Position numbers and translations under genes: made by a program. Positions 23,379-33,666 of a DNA stretch of 64,000 nucleotides are shown here, piece by piece. The notes under the pieces were generated by a model, which had not been told where the DNA came from, made no database searches, and was given only the letters and a program-made list of their open reading frames with translations. Each line of letters opens with the position of its first letter. Positions within the stretch are counted from its first letter, which is position 1. The DNA comes from Polyporus tsugae (lineage: Eukaryota > Basidiomycota > Agaricomycetes > Polyporales > Polyporaceae): contig JAHRBS010000010.1 of NCBI GenBank assembly GCA_024305745.1, positions 441,501 to 505,500 of the forward strand, in the 5' to 3' direction.

Positions 23379-24454
23379 TCACAACACCTCCGGGGGCCAA
23401 CCCTTCAGCTCGACATCAAAGAAATTAGGGAGATCTCGCCAGAGGTCGTGCACCACCGTCTCCTGTTTCGTCTGAATGTCCTTCAAGCAAGCGCCGCAAG
23501 GACATTCGAAGTCCTCTGCGTCCTCGATGAGCGCTTTCCACGGCTCGAAGATCTCCGACGGTTCGAACGACCAATTGCCTGCGTCCATTCCTCTCACCAA
23601 CAGTCCATGGATCTTGTTCTGGCAGGATGCGACTTCGACGCAGGATTTGCTTGGGGGGTGGCCGAAGATGCGCCTGAGGCCATAGAAGGCTTCTTTGATG
23701 AGGAGGTCGCGACCGTTCAGAGCCCGCGTGACGTCTGCGGGGTTCAAGTGTTCCACCGTGCCGTCTTCCCGCGTCCACCCAGCGAGAATCAATGGCCCGA
23801 TCGAGGCGCAATGGAATAGAGCGCGGGGAAGAATCACTGGTGTTTCGGTAACCAGAGCGAGGTTGACAGCACCAATCGCTTGAGTTGCCGTGAAGGCGTC
23901 GCAGGGTGTGCGGGTTCTGGTCGAGCAATCAGGACGGGTGGTGTAATATGTCCTGAGAAGGGATATTGCTTGCTGGAGTATGTCGTCGACCTGGTACTTG
24001 TGGGAAAGGCGAGTGACGGCAAAGAGCTGGTCCAAGGACACCTTCGTTTGAGGGTCATCGCAGCCGAAGCTACCGTGGGGTCAAAGCAATGTTCAAAACG
24101 GCTAGATGGCAACACGTACGTTCTGCGAGACTTGGGTAAAAGGACGCGGAGAATGTGCCGCAGGTCCTCCGGGGATTCGGAGAGGTGGACAACCGGGCAT
24201 CCTTCGTAGGTTTCGCCTGCCTTTGAAGATGCGGCCGTGAACATGTCGGCGAAGATCGATGACTGGGCGGCGAGAAGACCGCGGTATATGCGGAAAGCAG
24301 TGTTGCGAGCTATAAGGACGATGTTTCCGTCCTCAAGCCAGAACTCTTCATCGTGCTTGAGGTCGTCCAGCGGAGCAGGCGGTCCATCCGCCGCTTCATC
24401 TCCTCCTGACGAGATCCGCGCGCGCTTTGAAGGACGTGATACTACTTCTAGCAT
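23379..24454 (-). CDS. BTB/POZ domain protein (A)
   Basis: Two exons (24120-24454 and 23379-24069) give 341 aa. After a basic, disordered start (SRPSKRARISSGGDE) the BTB fold reads HDEEFWLEDGNIVLIARNT, FRIYRGLLAAQSSIFADMF and GCPVVHLSESPEDLRHILRV. The second exon holds the helical part (LFAVTRLSHKYQVDDILQQA) and the C-terminal extension typical of the large agaricomycete BTB family (AFTATQAIGAVNLALVTETP, ALFHCASIGP, a Cys-rich ECPCGACLKDIQ). BTB domains mediate dimerisation and Cullin-3 adaptor functions. This subgroup has no MATH, BACK or Kelch repeats that I can see, so its partners are unknown. The closest relative in the window is the gene at 44092, with the same intron site. Confidence 0.88.
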
Positions 24455-25554
24455 CCGGTTAAATCAGCAGTCAAAGTTGTGAGTCTTGTGACTGCCTTGA
24501 TCTGAGTGGGGGTATCGATGTTCAAGGCAAAAACGCCGAAACCCGCTAAGCTTCGTTCAAGTTTAACGCCGGTTCGGCATAATCCGAGCCAGGTCTGGAC
24601 CGCCGTTACCGTGACTGGCAACTTGATACTTACTACCACCACCTTCCAGTCATTCCAATACAGTCTTGGAAGACAGTTGGAGTTGCTCATGACGTGACTA
24701 GACCGGAGGCCTGAGCGCTGAGGGTCAATCCCAACTAGGTGCTGAATGGCAAATGGCGAGTCTACAGCCTGAGACTGATGATTTCTTAATCCGAATCTCG
24801 GGCCACAGTACTCTACTACTCCGCCTGACATCGTTCACTAATATCTCAGGTCGAATGGCCATACTTAACTCCCGGAACGCACCACACTCCCCGCAGAACG
24901 TTGCTGGGCTCCACAACCAATGCCTTGGACGGCGGCGAGGAGCGTTTCGACAAGGAGTGTTTCGACGAGGAACTTCCAAAGCTGCCCATGTGCACTTTCG
25001 GGCCTGACAATGGGAAGGACGCGCGGGCGGCGCTCGCATGGGATTGGCGCGCTCGAGAGACTGCAGGAGAAGCGCGTTACTCACAAGTGTAGCGCGATGT
25101 CTAAAACAGTCCTGAGGAGGCCGGAACGACGCATCAACGCGCTAGACACGCCACTCGTCACCTTCACGTGCGTTCCACGTCACAGAAAAATTCATGCAAA
25201 CGCGCGGGGTTTTCTCGGCGGGCGAGGGATATCTTGACAGCGGCGGGCTCGGAGAGTCGGAGGCCCACACGAAAGTCGGCATTGAATCTGAGCTTTCACG
25301 CTCTAATTGAAGAGAAATATGCATCCTATGAAACAAAAAAAAACAAGAACTAACTACTACTACCACTAGTACTACTACTACCGCCCTTTTTTGTCCCACA
25401 AGGTGGCTCGGAGATAAATACCCAAGGGATGAAAGTTGTCCATAGATGAGAGCTGTACAAGGTGTTACAAACAAGGCGGCAGAGATATTGTGGCAAAGCA
25501 AAAACTTGATAGCAGCACGCGCAGTGCCTTCGTGATTATTCAACGACCGTCCGT
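24455..25554. other. Intergenic region, no supportable gene
   Basis: Short ORFs only. A CTACTA/CTACC-type simple repeat lies near 25350-25382, and a run of A at 25331-25341. Confidence 0.45.
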
Positions 25555-27580
25555 CTAATCGTCCTCGGACTCGAACTCCGACTCCATCCGCTGGTCCTGG
25601 CCCTCATCCTGTTGGTCGTCCTCGAGCTGGTCCTCCTCAGACCCGTAGTCCTCGAGCTGGTCGATCTCCTCGTCGTCCTCGATAGAGCCTTCCTCGCCCG
25701 TCCCCAAATCCGACCCAATATCGTCCTCCATCAGCTCGTCCTCCTCCGCGGGCTGCGTCTCGCCCGTGGCCCCAGCCCCCGCCTTCCCCTTGCCCGCCCC
25801 CGTCGTCTTCGTCGCCGTCGCGGGCTCGTTCTCGCGCTCCGGGCACCCGCGCTTGTGCGTCGCCTTGCGCCTGTTGTCCGCGCGCTTCCGCACCCCGCAC
25901 AGCTTGCACACGAGCTTCAGCCCGAGGTGCACCGTCTCGACGTGCCGCTTCAGCATCTTGTAGTCCGGGTTGCCCTGCCCCGGGCTCTGCGGCTTGCACC
26001 CCTGCCAGTGGCACAGCCCCGCGCTCTTCAGGTCGAAGATCTTCTTTAGGTGGTCGTACACCTTGTCCGCCGCCACGTCGTCCGGGATCAGGTAGTTGCC
26101 CCACGTCCGCGGCCGCTCCTGCTCCCAGATCGGGTTCCACCCCTCGGGCGGCCACTCCTCATGCTTCTTCCGGTTGTACCGCTTCGCGCGTGGCTTGCGC
26201 CCCGGGATGCGGCCCTTGCCGCGCCCGCGGGGCTTCGGGGCCTCGCCCATGCCCATGCCGCTGCCATCGTCCAGGGTGCCGTCCATGTCCTCGAGGCGCG
26301 TCGACGAGGACGACGGTTGCGCGTTCCGCGACTGCGTTCGGTTGTAGAAGCCCCCGGGCCGGTTCCCGCCGTTCATGCTGTTCAGCATGTTGTTCTGCAG
26401 CGTACGCCTGCCGTCCGCCCCCGGAGGGAGAATTTTGAACTGTGTCTGGCGATGCGCGCCGGGAGCGTTCAAGGCCGACATGAACAAGGGCTCCATGGGG
26501 TAGTCGGACCTCGGCGGGTACGTGTTGGGGGGCGCGTTTGGCCCATTCGGAGAACGAGGCATATTCGAGGGCGATAATGAGAACGGCGGCGACGCAGGGT
26601 CCATAGGAAGTTGTGGCGGGAACTGAGATGTGGGATCCAACGGCGGGGTGGGAGGTGGCACAGCGTTGACCGGAGGTGGCGGGACGATAGGCAACCGAGG
26701 GATATCTTGAGGTCCGGTTATCGGTGGGGGTATGTCGGTCGCAGGCGGCATCGTCTGAGCAATGCGCTTGCGGGCTTGCGCAGTGATGCTTGGAATGTGC
26801 TTCAACGAGGTCCCGGTTATGCGCGCGCAAACCGCACACGGCGGCCACGTGTGGCACGCCACGTACGCAATCGGTGGTGTATTGACCTGCGCAGTATCTT
26901 CCTGCGGGGGAGGCGCATTACCGTCGCGCCGTGTTCGGTCGCCGGAGGTGCGCCGAGGGGCATCACCACTGTGTAAACGTTGAGAAAAAGAAACAACGAA
27001 GAACAAAGGCGAAGTGTGTCGCACCCGACATCGTCCACGTCCATTTTATCGTTGTCGCGCGACCTGCCGCCGGAAGAAGAACTGTTGGGTACCGGCGTCT
27101 GGCTTGGCGACCCCACGGGAGTAGTAACCGGCGATTCCGTGCCGACGGCGTGGCCACTTCGCGAAAGCCTATTAGGAAACGAGTTAACCTCAATTTACAC
27201 GTCCACGCCACGCCGCACTCACCTTGCGTGGCGGGAGACCTCGTCCTCAGACATTGCCGAAGCACGGTCATCGGTGTCACTCGCCGGGCCGTCGGAATCG
27301 ACGTCCCGCCGACTAGCCACCCGTCCCCGAGCCGCCGCCGCCACCCGCTGGCGATTTTCCCTGCAGACGACGTTAAATACCGATTCACGCCACCAAACCC
27401 CTTCACTCAGAGCAAGACTTACGGGGAAAGGAGCTGGCGCATCACGTTAGCATCGTCAGAGTCCGAAGACGACCGATCGCCTCGCCGGCCAGGCGCAGCG
27501 AAGCCTTTGTCCACATCCGGGCCCCCGTTGCGCATCCCAGCATCGTGTTTGCCGCGGGATATGCCTTTACCGCTACGCAT
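25555..27580 (-). CDS. Zinc-binding nuclear-type protein, Pro-rich N-terminus and acidic tail (ZnF-1)
   Basis: Four exons (27423-27580, 27223-27360, 27025-27168, 25555-26968) join in frame to 617 aa. The first 180 residues are Arg/Ser/Asp-rich, then a long Pro-rich region (PPPVNAVPPPTPPLDP). A basic patch (PKPRGRGKGRIPGRKPRAKR), likely a nuclear localisation signal, precedes the conserved C-terminal module. In order that module has a WxPxW-type segment (RPRTWGNYLIPDDVAADKVY), then CHWQGC, LKRHVETVHLGLKL, CKLCGVRKRADNRRKATH and KRGC. The Cys/His spacing suggests one C2H2 finger followed by a C2HC finger. The tail is about 90 residues and very acidic. Two homologues with the same module are at 30325 and 46740. 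It is probably a DNA- or protein-binding nuclear factor; no target can be inferred. Confidence 0.75.
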
Positions 27581-27644
27581 GGTGAGTTCTAGGTGGGTGA
27601 GCAAGGGAGAGAGGGAGAGCCGCCTTGGTGGTTAAGCAGCCCCG

Positions 27645-27652
27645 TTTATATA
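27645..27652 (-). promoter_or_regulatory. TATA box of ZnF-1
   Basis: TATATAAA on the minus strand, 65-72 nt upstream of the ATG at 27580. Confidence 0.6.
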
Positions 27653-28418
27653 GCCTCTCGCACCCGGATCACTCCGATGGGCTGATGCGCACCCAGGCTG
27701 CCGAAAGTCATTGTTAGTTGTGAACCGAGAGGATGAAGGGCCGGGTGGAGCATGAAACGCGCACTCCACGTTGCCAGCGCAAAACACAAAGCAAACGCAC
27801 CTTGCCGGGCGTCTGCGGTGGTTATCGATGTGTCACGCGCTGGCGTGGCGATTTACCTCCGAAACGGCCCGCGCCGACCTACAGTTGACGGTGTATGTCA
27901 GAATAAGGCTGCTCTGAAGGGATGAAGGGAGGAGCGGGAGACACGGACGAGTCGGTGGTGTTGGTTTGTTGGAAAAGAACATTATGGTCACGTTGGGCCT
28001 TACGCCATTTCCATATAAGGCAAGTGTGGTAACAACCTCGCCGCTGCAACGAGGCATCGGAGATAGAATCTTTTTTGCACGGCCATCACTAGTGATGATG
28101 ACGCGATGTGAGAAGGGGGGTTAACGACCGCCTGGGCCCTGCGACCCTGCGGCTTAAGACAACGCCCTGAAACATCCCTCAACGGCACTCTTGTCGCATT
28201 CCAAGGGTCTCCCGCAAATACAGTACAGCATGAGGCAGACGGTGGCTACAAGACAGAGGAAGGATCGTACTCCAAAAGATCTTATCGAGGCCGAGGCTAG
28301 ACAGGGTCTTTGTAAATAGCCACCAGGATCTTCCCCACGGCGAACCACCTCTGCATCACGTTGATTTGACCACCACGATGATCCTGGCGCGGATAGTGGC
28401 GCCGAGGGGCGTTCTGTG
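27653..28418. other. Intergenic region, no supportable gene
   Basis: A G-run at 28116-28121 and short ORFs. No homologous or structural feature was recognised. Confidence 0.4.
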
Positions 28419-29180
28419 TCAGCGGCGCTTTCCCGCGCGCTCCCCCGATGGCGCTGGGGCTCCAGTCCTCGCCTTGCGTTTTGTGGCTGCTTGTGGCGGA
28501 ACATACTCGTCCCTGCTGGAAGACGGCGTGCCCTCGTCGTTGAGGGTGTCCGAGTCGGAACCACCTTCATCGTCACAGACGCATGCCATCGACCTCATGG
28601 TGCCCTCGATTGCTGTCGGCGCCAATCAGATTTCCTTGAACCACCTTGCCGATGCACGGAGTCCCGTTGCCCGCAAGACCGGAAAACTCCGAGCCATCGC
28701 TGTCAAGTTCGTGCGAGTTTTCGGCGGTTGCAAAGTTGTCGTAATCGCTCTCCTCGTCTGAGTCGTCTGAAGACACGTCGCTGGCGGTGGCATCTGAGGC
28801 AGTCAATTGAGATCCGAAGCCGTTGGGCCTAGGCCTTGCAATGGTCTCGTTCCCAAGAGCGGGGAACTCGTGCAGCGCAGGTAACCGCAAGGTACAAACG
28901 TGATCGATAAGTCGTCCCGGAGCGAGGCAAGTCCAAGGGTCGCCTTCCTTGCTCCATTTACGTTAGGCAGCCCCATGGACCCTCCGGCAGTCGGGGTATC
29001 ACGCGACGATGGGGTGCGAAGTTGTCTGGAGACATCTTGAGGTTTCGTGGGGGCTGTTGTAGCTGGTAGTGGACTTTTGATAGCTAGGTTGAGACTACTG
29101 GTTCCGGTCAGAAAATGAGATGCATACAGGAGGTAATGGGGTGCTCACATGGTTTCGTTGAACCTGATGTGCTTATCTAG
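28419..29180 (-). CDS. Low-complexity acidic/basic hypothetical protein (start uncertain)
   Basis: The minus strand shows protein-like exons that can be joined: a Ser/Thr/Pro-rich piece (KSPLPATTAPTKPQDVSRQL, KATLGLASLRDDLSIT), an acidic piece (ASDVSSDDSDEESDYDNF, DGSEFSGLAGNGTP) and a last piece (SDSDTLNDEGTPSSSRDEY, TKRKARTGAP, GERAGKRR) with a stop at 28419. The join between the first two pieces works in phase (donor GTTTGT, acceptor GCAAG). The last join is ambiguous. It is disordered throughout with a basic C-terminus, perhaps nuclear. No known domain was seen. It might be a relative of the disordered N-termini of the neighbouring zinc-binding proteins, but this is not demonstrable by eye. 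Confidence 0.4.
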
Positions 29181-30324
29181 GGGAGGAAACCGTCATGAGG
29201 TCGTGAAGCAGAGTCTCATGACACAACTTACGTGCAGTACTCGCTCGTTTTAACGAACGTCGTCCGAGAATGGGAACTGTCCTATGCATCGGTTCGATGA
29301 TCAGTCTTCTGCAGGAAGGAGTATGGGTTCTCGCTTGGGTAGTACCCGGCTTTGTAACCCGAACGCCACCCGTGCTGAACCTTCAGCTTCAACCTTCGAC
29401 TTTCCGCGATATAGACATACTTTGTTGCAACAACGACTGTCAATGTCCTAACAGCCCTGGAAACTCAGAGTAAGCTTGAGGTTCATGAGGCGAGATGTAG
29501 GGAACGGATATGTACCGACCTTGTGCGCTTATTGACCCATATCTTGATCAAGGGACGGTACTATGCGCATTTGTTCAGGTTCCATGCGTGCAGGTGTAGT
29601 AGCCATGATGCATCGATGATGAATCGTGGTGGTTCGATGGTGAAATTGAGACCTCGAGGCTCGAGCGCCTGCTGCGCGAGGCAGCCACGGCCACTCATCA
29701 TCCGAGCTTCGGAAGCATCGTCCCACCGCTGACAGCGATAACTTCGAGCAACATACATGTCAGTGTAGGTCGATGTTCCAAGAACTTGAAGTTGCTGCGG
29801 TACTCAGCACGCGATCTAGACGGCGGATCGCCTTGTCTTCGTTGCATAGCAGGTGTAACCTTGCCAACCGGTCAGGCTAACCCTTTACCATATCCAGGCG
29901 GTGGCTTACTCCCAAGCCGGTTAGCGCCCTAACAAGCGCCGACGGTTTAACCGCCACTTCAACTTCAACCACCATATAAGATCTATTTAACTCTGATTTT
30001 CCTCAGTGTCCTCAGTGTACCAATGTCTCAAAAGTGCAATGCATGTACAGCTGCTTTCGAGATGTCCACCCAGAGAAAGGATCCAGTCGATCGACCGGAG
30101 TTGTTGATAATGTAAATATGCATTAGTAAGGGTAAAACCGGTGATTACGAAAATGTACCAGAGGGAGAAGTACTATAATACAGGTAGAGTCCAACATTGG
30201 GGTATAATATGTGAAACGGTATAACGATGAAGCACGTATGTGCATGTAGAAAATGAGCGTGGAGTGAGTGGTCCAGACTCCAGCCCGAGAGACAAAGCGC
30301 GTCCCCGTCTTGCTGCCGCGGCGA
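29181..30324. other. Intergenic region, no supportable gene
   Basis: Mixed sequence without convincing ORFs. A pyrimidine-rich, TATA-like stretch at 29975-30010 is not followed by a recognisable gene on the plus strand. Confidence 0.4.
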
Positions 30325-31359
30325 TCATTTCGAGGGACGCCAGGTGTACGACGCCACCGGCCAGCCAGGGGACCTCCGAATGTCCTCAGCATTCTTCCCC
30401 TTCTGCGCCCTGCAGTTGTGTCGCACATTGAACATGTCAGCCCGGGTCGCGAAGCGGCAGGTCTGGCACTTGCGCCGGAGGTTGATGTGCGCAGACGACA
30501 GAAGGTGGTTCTTCAGGTTCGACACAGCGGGCTGTGCGTCCCCACACGAGTCGAGCTTGCACTTCCCCTCCTGGAAGATACCATACTTGCTCTTGAGGTA
30601 GGGCACGACCTCGTCGGCGGGCATGGGCCGGATCAGCTCGCCGTTCCATGTTAAGGGGGCGTTGACCCAGTCGATGGAATGCACCCAGTACTCGTTCTCG
30701 CCCAGGCCGTGCTTCGTGCCGGCCTTGTTCTGCGTGAAGAACTCGACGAACTCTGGGCGCGGCGCCTCGGCGATGGTCGGCCTGTTGTACGGCTTCGATT
30801 TCTTTCGCAGTTTGGTCGTCGAGTTGTTCGCCCTCGCCGGCGTGGAGCGGAATGGCGATACCTCCGACTCCGACTCAGAGCTATACTCTGAAAAAGAAGA
30901 GGAAGAAGATCTGCGGTGCATGAGAACGGAGCTAGGATGGAGAACAGGCGCGAGTACTCACTCGTCGGAGTCCAGCTCCGATTCTTCCTCAGACTCGGAG
31001 AGCCACCCGCTGCGCACCCTCTCCACCTTGTCCTGGACCTGCATCATCGCTGCCGCGAGCGCGGTTCCTTCCTGGCGACGTATCTCCTCCGCGAGTGCCG
31101 CTTCGACCTGGAGGCGCGTCTGCTCTACCAGCTTCGCGTCCCGCTGCAGTTCCGCCAGCTCCTGCGCGCAGGCATACTTCGTCTGCTCTCCGGACTCGTC
31201 GAGGAGATATGCCTCGAAGTCTACGAGGACCTCCGAGAGACTCGTGCATCCTTCAGGTGCGAGGTATCTGAATCCGGATCATGCGGTCGGTTGAGGGGTC
31301 GAGGGATGGAGATACAATGGTACTCACACTGGAGCCGGCTCCCGGACCGCGAAGTTCAT
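30325..31359 (-). CDS. Zinc-binding protein with coiled-coil N-terminus (ZnF-2)
   Basis: Three exons (31328-31359, 30962-31267, 30325-30910) give 307 aa in one frame. The N-terminal part is a strong coiled coil (ESGEQTKYACAQELAELQRD, LVEQTRLQVEAALAEEIRRQ), followed by a Ser/Glu/Asp-rich hinge. The C-terminal module matches ZnF-1 and ZnF-3: SIDWVNAPLTWNGELI, MPADEVVPYL, CKLDSCG, LKNHLLSSAHINLRRKC, QTCRFATRADMFNVRH and NCRA. The ATG at 31359 is chosen because the very short first exon splices in phase to the coiled-coil exon. Likely nuclear, function unknown. Confidence 0.75.
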
Positions 31360-31508
31360 CGTCACTGGGTATTGGCCGGAGGGTATCTTGCCCGCGAACG
31401 CGACGTGCAGGGAGATCTAATTGAGAGGGAAAAGCGGCAGGAGGCACGGCGGAGGGAAAGGAAGCGCGAGGACAGACTCTGCTGGCCACCCTCCCCTCAA
31501 ACTACGCA

Positions 31509-31515
31509 TTTATAG
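31509..31515 (-). promoter_or_regulatory. Possible TATA element of ZnF-2
   Basis: CTATAAA on the minus strand, 150 nt upstream of the ATG at 31359. This is further than the other TATA boxes in the window, so support is modest. Confidence 0.35.
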
Positions 31516-32224
31516 GGCGGATGACCCTGGATGACCGCAACACAATTGCGCGCCGAGCGAGTCCACAACTTCACCTGACATGGTCAAAAAGCATCCTTTG
31601 TGCACAAGCCATGCTCCGACCTAAAGAGCGTGCCGCTGGAAGGTCTTCGCTACCGGGTTTGGGAGGAGCCCCTATCCACGGACGATCGGGATTGGGTGGC
31701 GGGCAGCAGTGACGCGCCCGGCCACAGCAAAGCGGCGGGACAATCAACGCTTTACATGGGCTTTTTTGGGGGTTTTTTTTTCGGTCACCGACATCCCGCG
31801 CCGAGTGCGCTGGCCCAAGCGCTGCCGCCAACGTGAATCCGCAGGGCAAGGGTAAGACATGCTCTTAAAATTGTTGTCCTGGAAACTGGCCAGATGTGCA
31901 TTGCACCGAGCCCTTGCCGGGCAACTGATGCGGACAGCGTTCTCAAACGGACGAGACTGGGGGTCGTGATACAGCCTCCTGGCTCACTTCTTGCGTCGAC
32001 TCGGTCTTTGAAACGCTAGTATCATAGTCATTATAAGGAACCAAATGAAACAAGAACGGATACCTGTCGCTCTTGGGATTGAGATTATGTCGCGCGAAAT
32101 GGTTCGGACTTGGAACATCGGAACAATTGTTGGCGGACGAGCGCTGCGGGGTGTGGCGATGCGGCGGGCCCGCCGCCCGGCTCGCCGGCTCCCTCCGCCC
32201 CGAAGCTGGGATCGTAAACCATTA
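31516..32224. other. Intergenic region left of the mariner element
   Basis: Short ORFs only. A G/T homopolymer tract (31773-31791) is present. The right edge is the TA target site of the transposon. Confidence 0.5.
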
Positions 32225-32250
32225 CAGCAAAGAGCGAATTGATACGGAAA
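32225..32250 (+). repeat. Left terminal inverted repeat
   Basis: 26 bp, the exact reverse complement of 33591-33616, preceded by the TA target duplicate. Confidence 0.92.
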
Positions 32251-32419
32251 GCTGATTTTTGATTTCCTCGGCGCTCATGAAGGCGCCTGAGTCGCAAGCC
32301 CGCCCGCGATGACGCGCGATACTTGCGCGCCCGTGCGCCTAACTCGCGCGTCGCGCGGCCTTGAACGCAAACGCAGACAGCCTCTTTTTTGGCTCGTTTC
32401 TTGTACAATACAACACTCC

Positions 32420-33487
32420 CTACATGTAACCTGAAGCCCTGAAGTACCCTGCAGCATCCTCCGGGGTGATAGTGTGGCATGCATCGCTAATGTCCGACAC
32501 ACCATGTGGTTCTCCGTTCCAACGACGTCTGAGTACTGATTTGACTTTCGCGAAAGCCATCTCGATCGGATTGAAGTCGGGTGAGTATGGAGGCAAGAAT
32601 ACAAGCTTGCACCCTGAAAAATACTGTCATTGTGATGGCGACGAGTATCATATGTTAGTACTCACAAGCCTGGTCTTCGACAAGCTCACGGACAGCTTCC
32701 GAGTGATGAATGTTGCAATTGTCCAGCACAAGTATGCTCCTAGGACCTGGATAGGGCGATGTATATGGTATCTGTCCAGTAGTCAATGAATAGGACAAGG
32801 GGATCATGTGTTGTCACAATATACCACAAACTTGCGGAGGAAATCAACAAACATATCTGAAGTTACTGACCCCTCGAAGATCTTCCAAGTGATAAGTCCA
32901 TCCAGCGTCAGGATTGGGAGGAGGGAGTACCGCTTTCCGCGCACAAAGCAAGCCCGTTGTACGCAGCGCATCCCAATGGGAGCCCAGCCTCGACGACGAG
33001 TTGATGTGCGTGCGTCCACCGCACTCTCATCTCCGAACATGAGCTGAGCGGGGTCGGTGACTAGTTGGGCCATGTAAGCCACAAATTCTGCCCGTACTTC
33101 ATCATTCCTCTCCTTGGCAATCTTGGTGACGACCTTTGAGGACCAATGCATAGCTCGGAGGGTGCGAAGAACGGTGCGGATGGATATGTGAAGGAGGAAC
33201 TCTTTCGCCAGGTACTCCTGGATCTCGTCAGCATAGATGGTCGGTCGTTCTTCGAGGAGAGCTCGGATGTGAGGGATGATGATTCCAGACACGCGGCGAT
33301 GTCTACCAGGCTTGCGCGCGAGGGGATTGTACGAAACCCCGTATTTGCGGTGATATTCGAGGGTAGCGTAGACGAGGCTCTTCTTGATGCCCAGTACTGA
33401 ACATATCTCCTCCACAGAGCGTCCCTGCTCGAAGCATAGCACAGGGATACGATCCTTGATGTCGCGAGAGACAGAGCGTCGAGGCAT
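32420..33487 (-). CDS. Tc1/mariner-like transposase (DD35E), two introns
   Basis: Three exons (32825-33487, 32666-32771, 32420-32613) give 320 aa. The N-terminal part holds helix-turn-helix units (RIPVLCFEQGRSVEEICSVL, KKSLVYATLEYHRKYG). The DDE_3-type catalytic domain has the first Asp in MFGDESAVDARTSTRRRGW, the second in SILVLDNCNIHHSEAV and the Glu in LPPYSPDFNPIEMAF. There are 35 residues between the second Asp and the Glu. Both introns have good GT..AG ends, and the second contains a CTAAC branch sequence. All catalytic residues are present. The ATG at 33487 (MPRRSVSRD) gives the usual family length. Confidence 0.9.
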
Positions 33488-33590
33488 GAAGCAGGGAGGA
33501 TATTTCACAGTGACAGTACATGGCGCGCGAGGCATCGCGGCGGCACACACGCGCGCGCTTCAACAAGCGCCCTGCGTTTTGCGTTTTGCG

Positions 33591-33616
33591 TTTCCGTATC
33601 AATTCGCTCTTTGCTG
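33591..33616 (-). repeat. Right terminal inverted repeat
   Basis: 26 bp, perfect partner of 32225-32250, followed by TA at 33617-33618. Confidence 0.92.
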
Positions 33617-33666
33617 TAACATTGTCAGTTGTCTTCACTGCCGTGTACAGTTCACGTCTCGTGTGT

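Larger units (their letters stand above)
32225..33616 (-). mobile_element. Complete Tc1/mariner-type DNA transposon
   Basis: The 1392-bp element has perfect 26-bp terminal inverted repeats (32225-32250 and 33591-33616; outer bases CAGCAAAGAGCGAATTG). It is bounded on both sides by TA dinucleotides (32223-32224 and 33617-33618), the target-site duplication expected for this superfamily. It encodes one transposase on the minus strand without visible damage. The right end is only about 50 bp from the stop codon of the serine carboxypeptidase gene, so it sits in that gene's 3' UTR or terminator region. Identical TIRs and an open transposase argue for a recent insertion. Confidence 0.92.

Noticed and set aside
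25612..26577. Plus-strand ORFs across ZnF-1
   Set aside because: GC-rich third-position shadow of the minus-strand gene, rich in Arg/Leu/Pro without family features.
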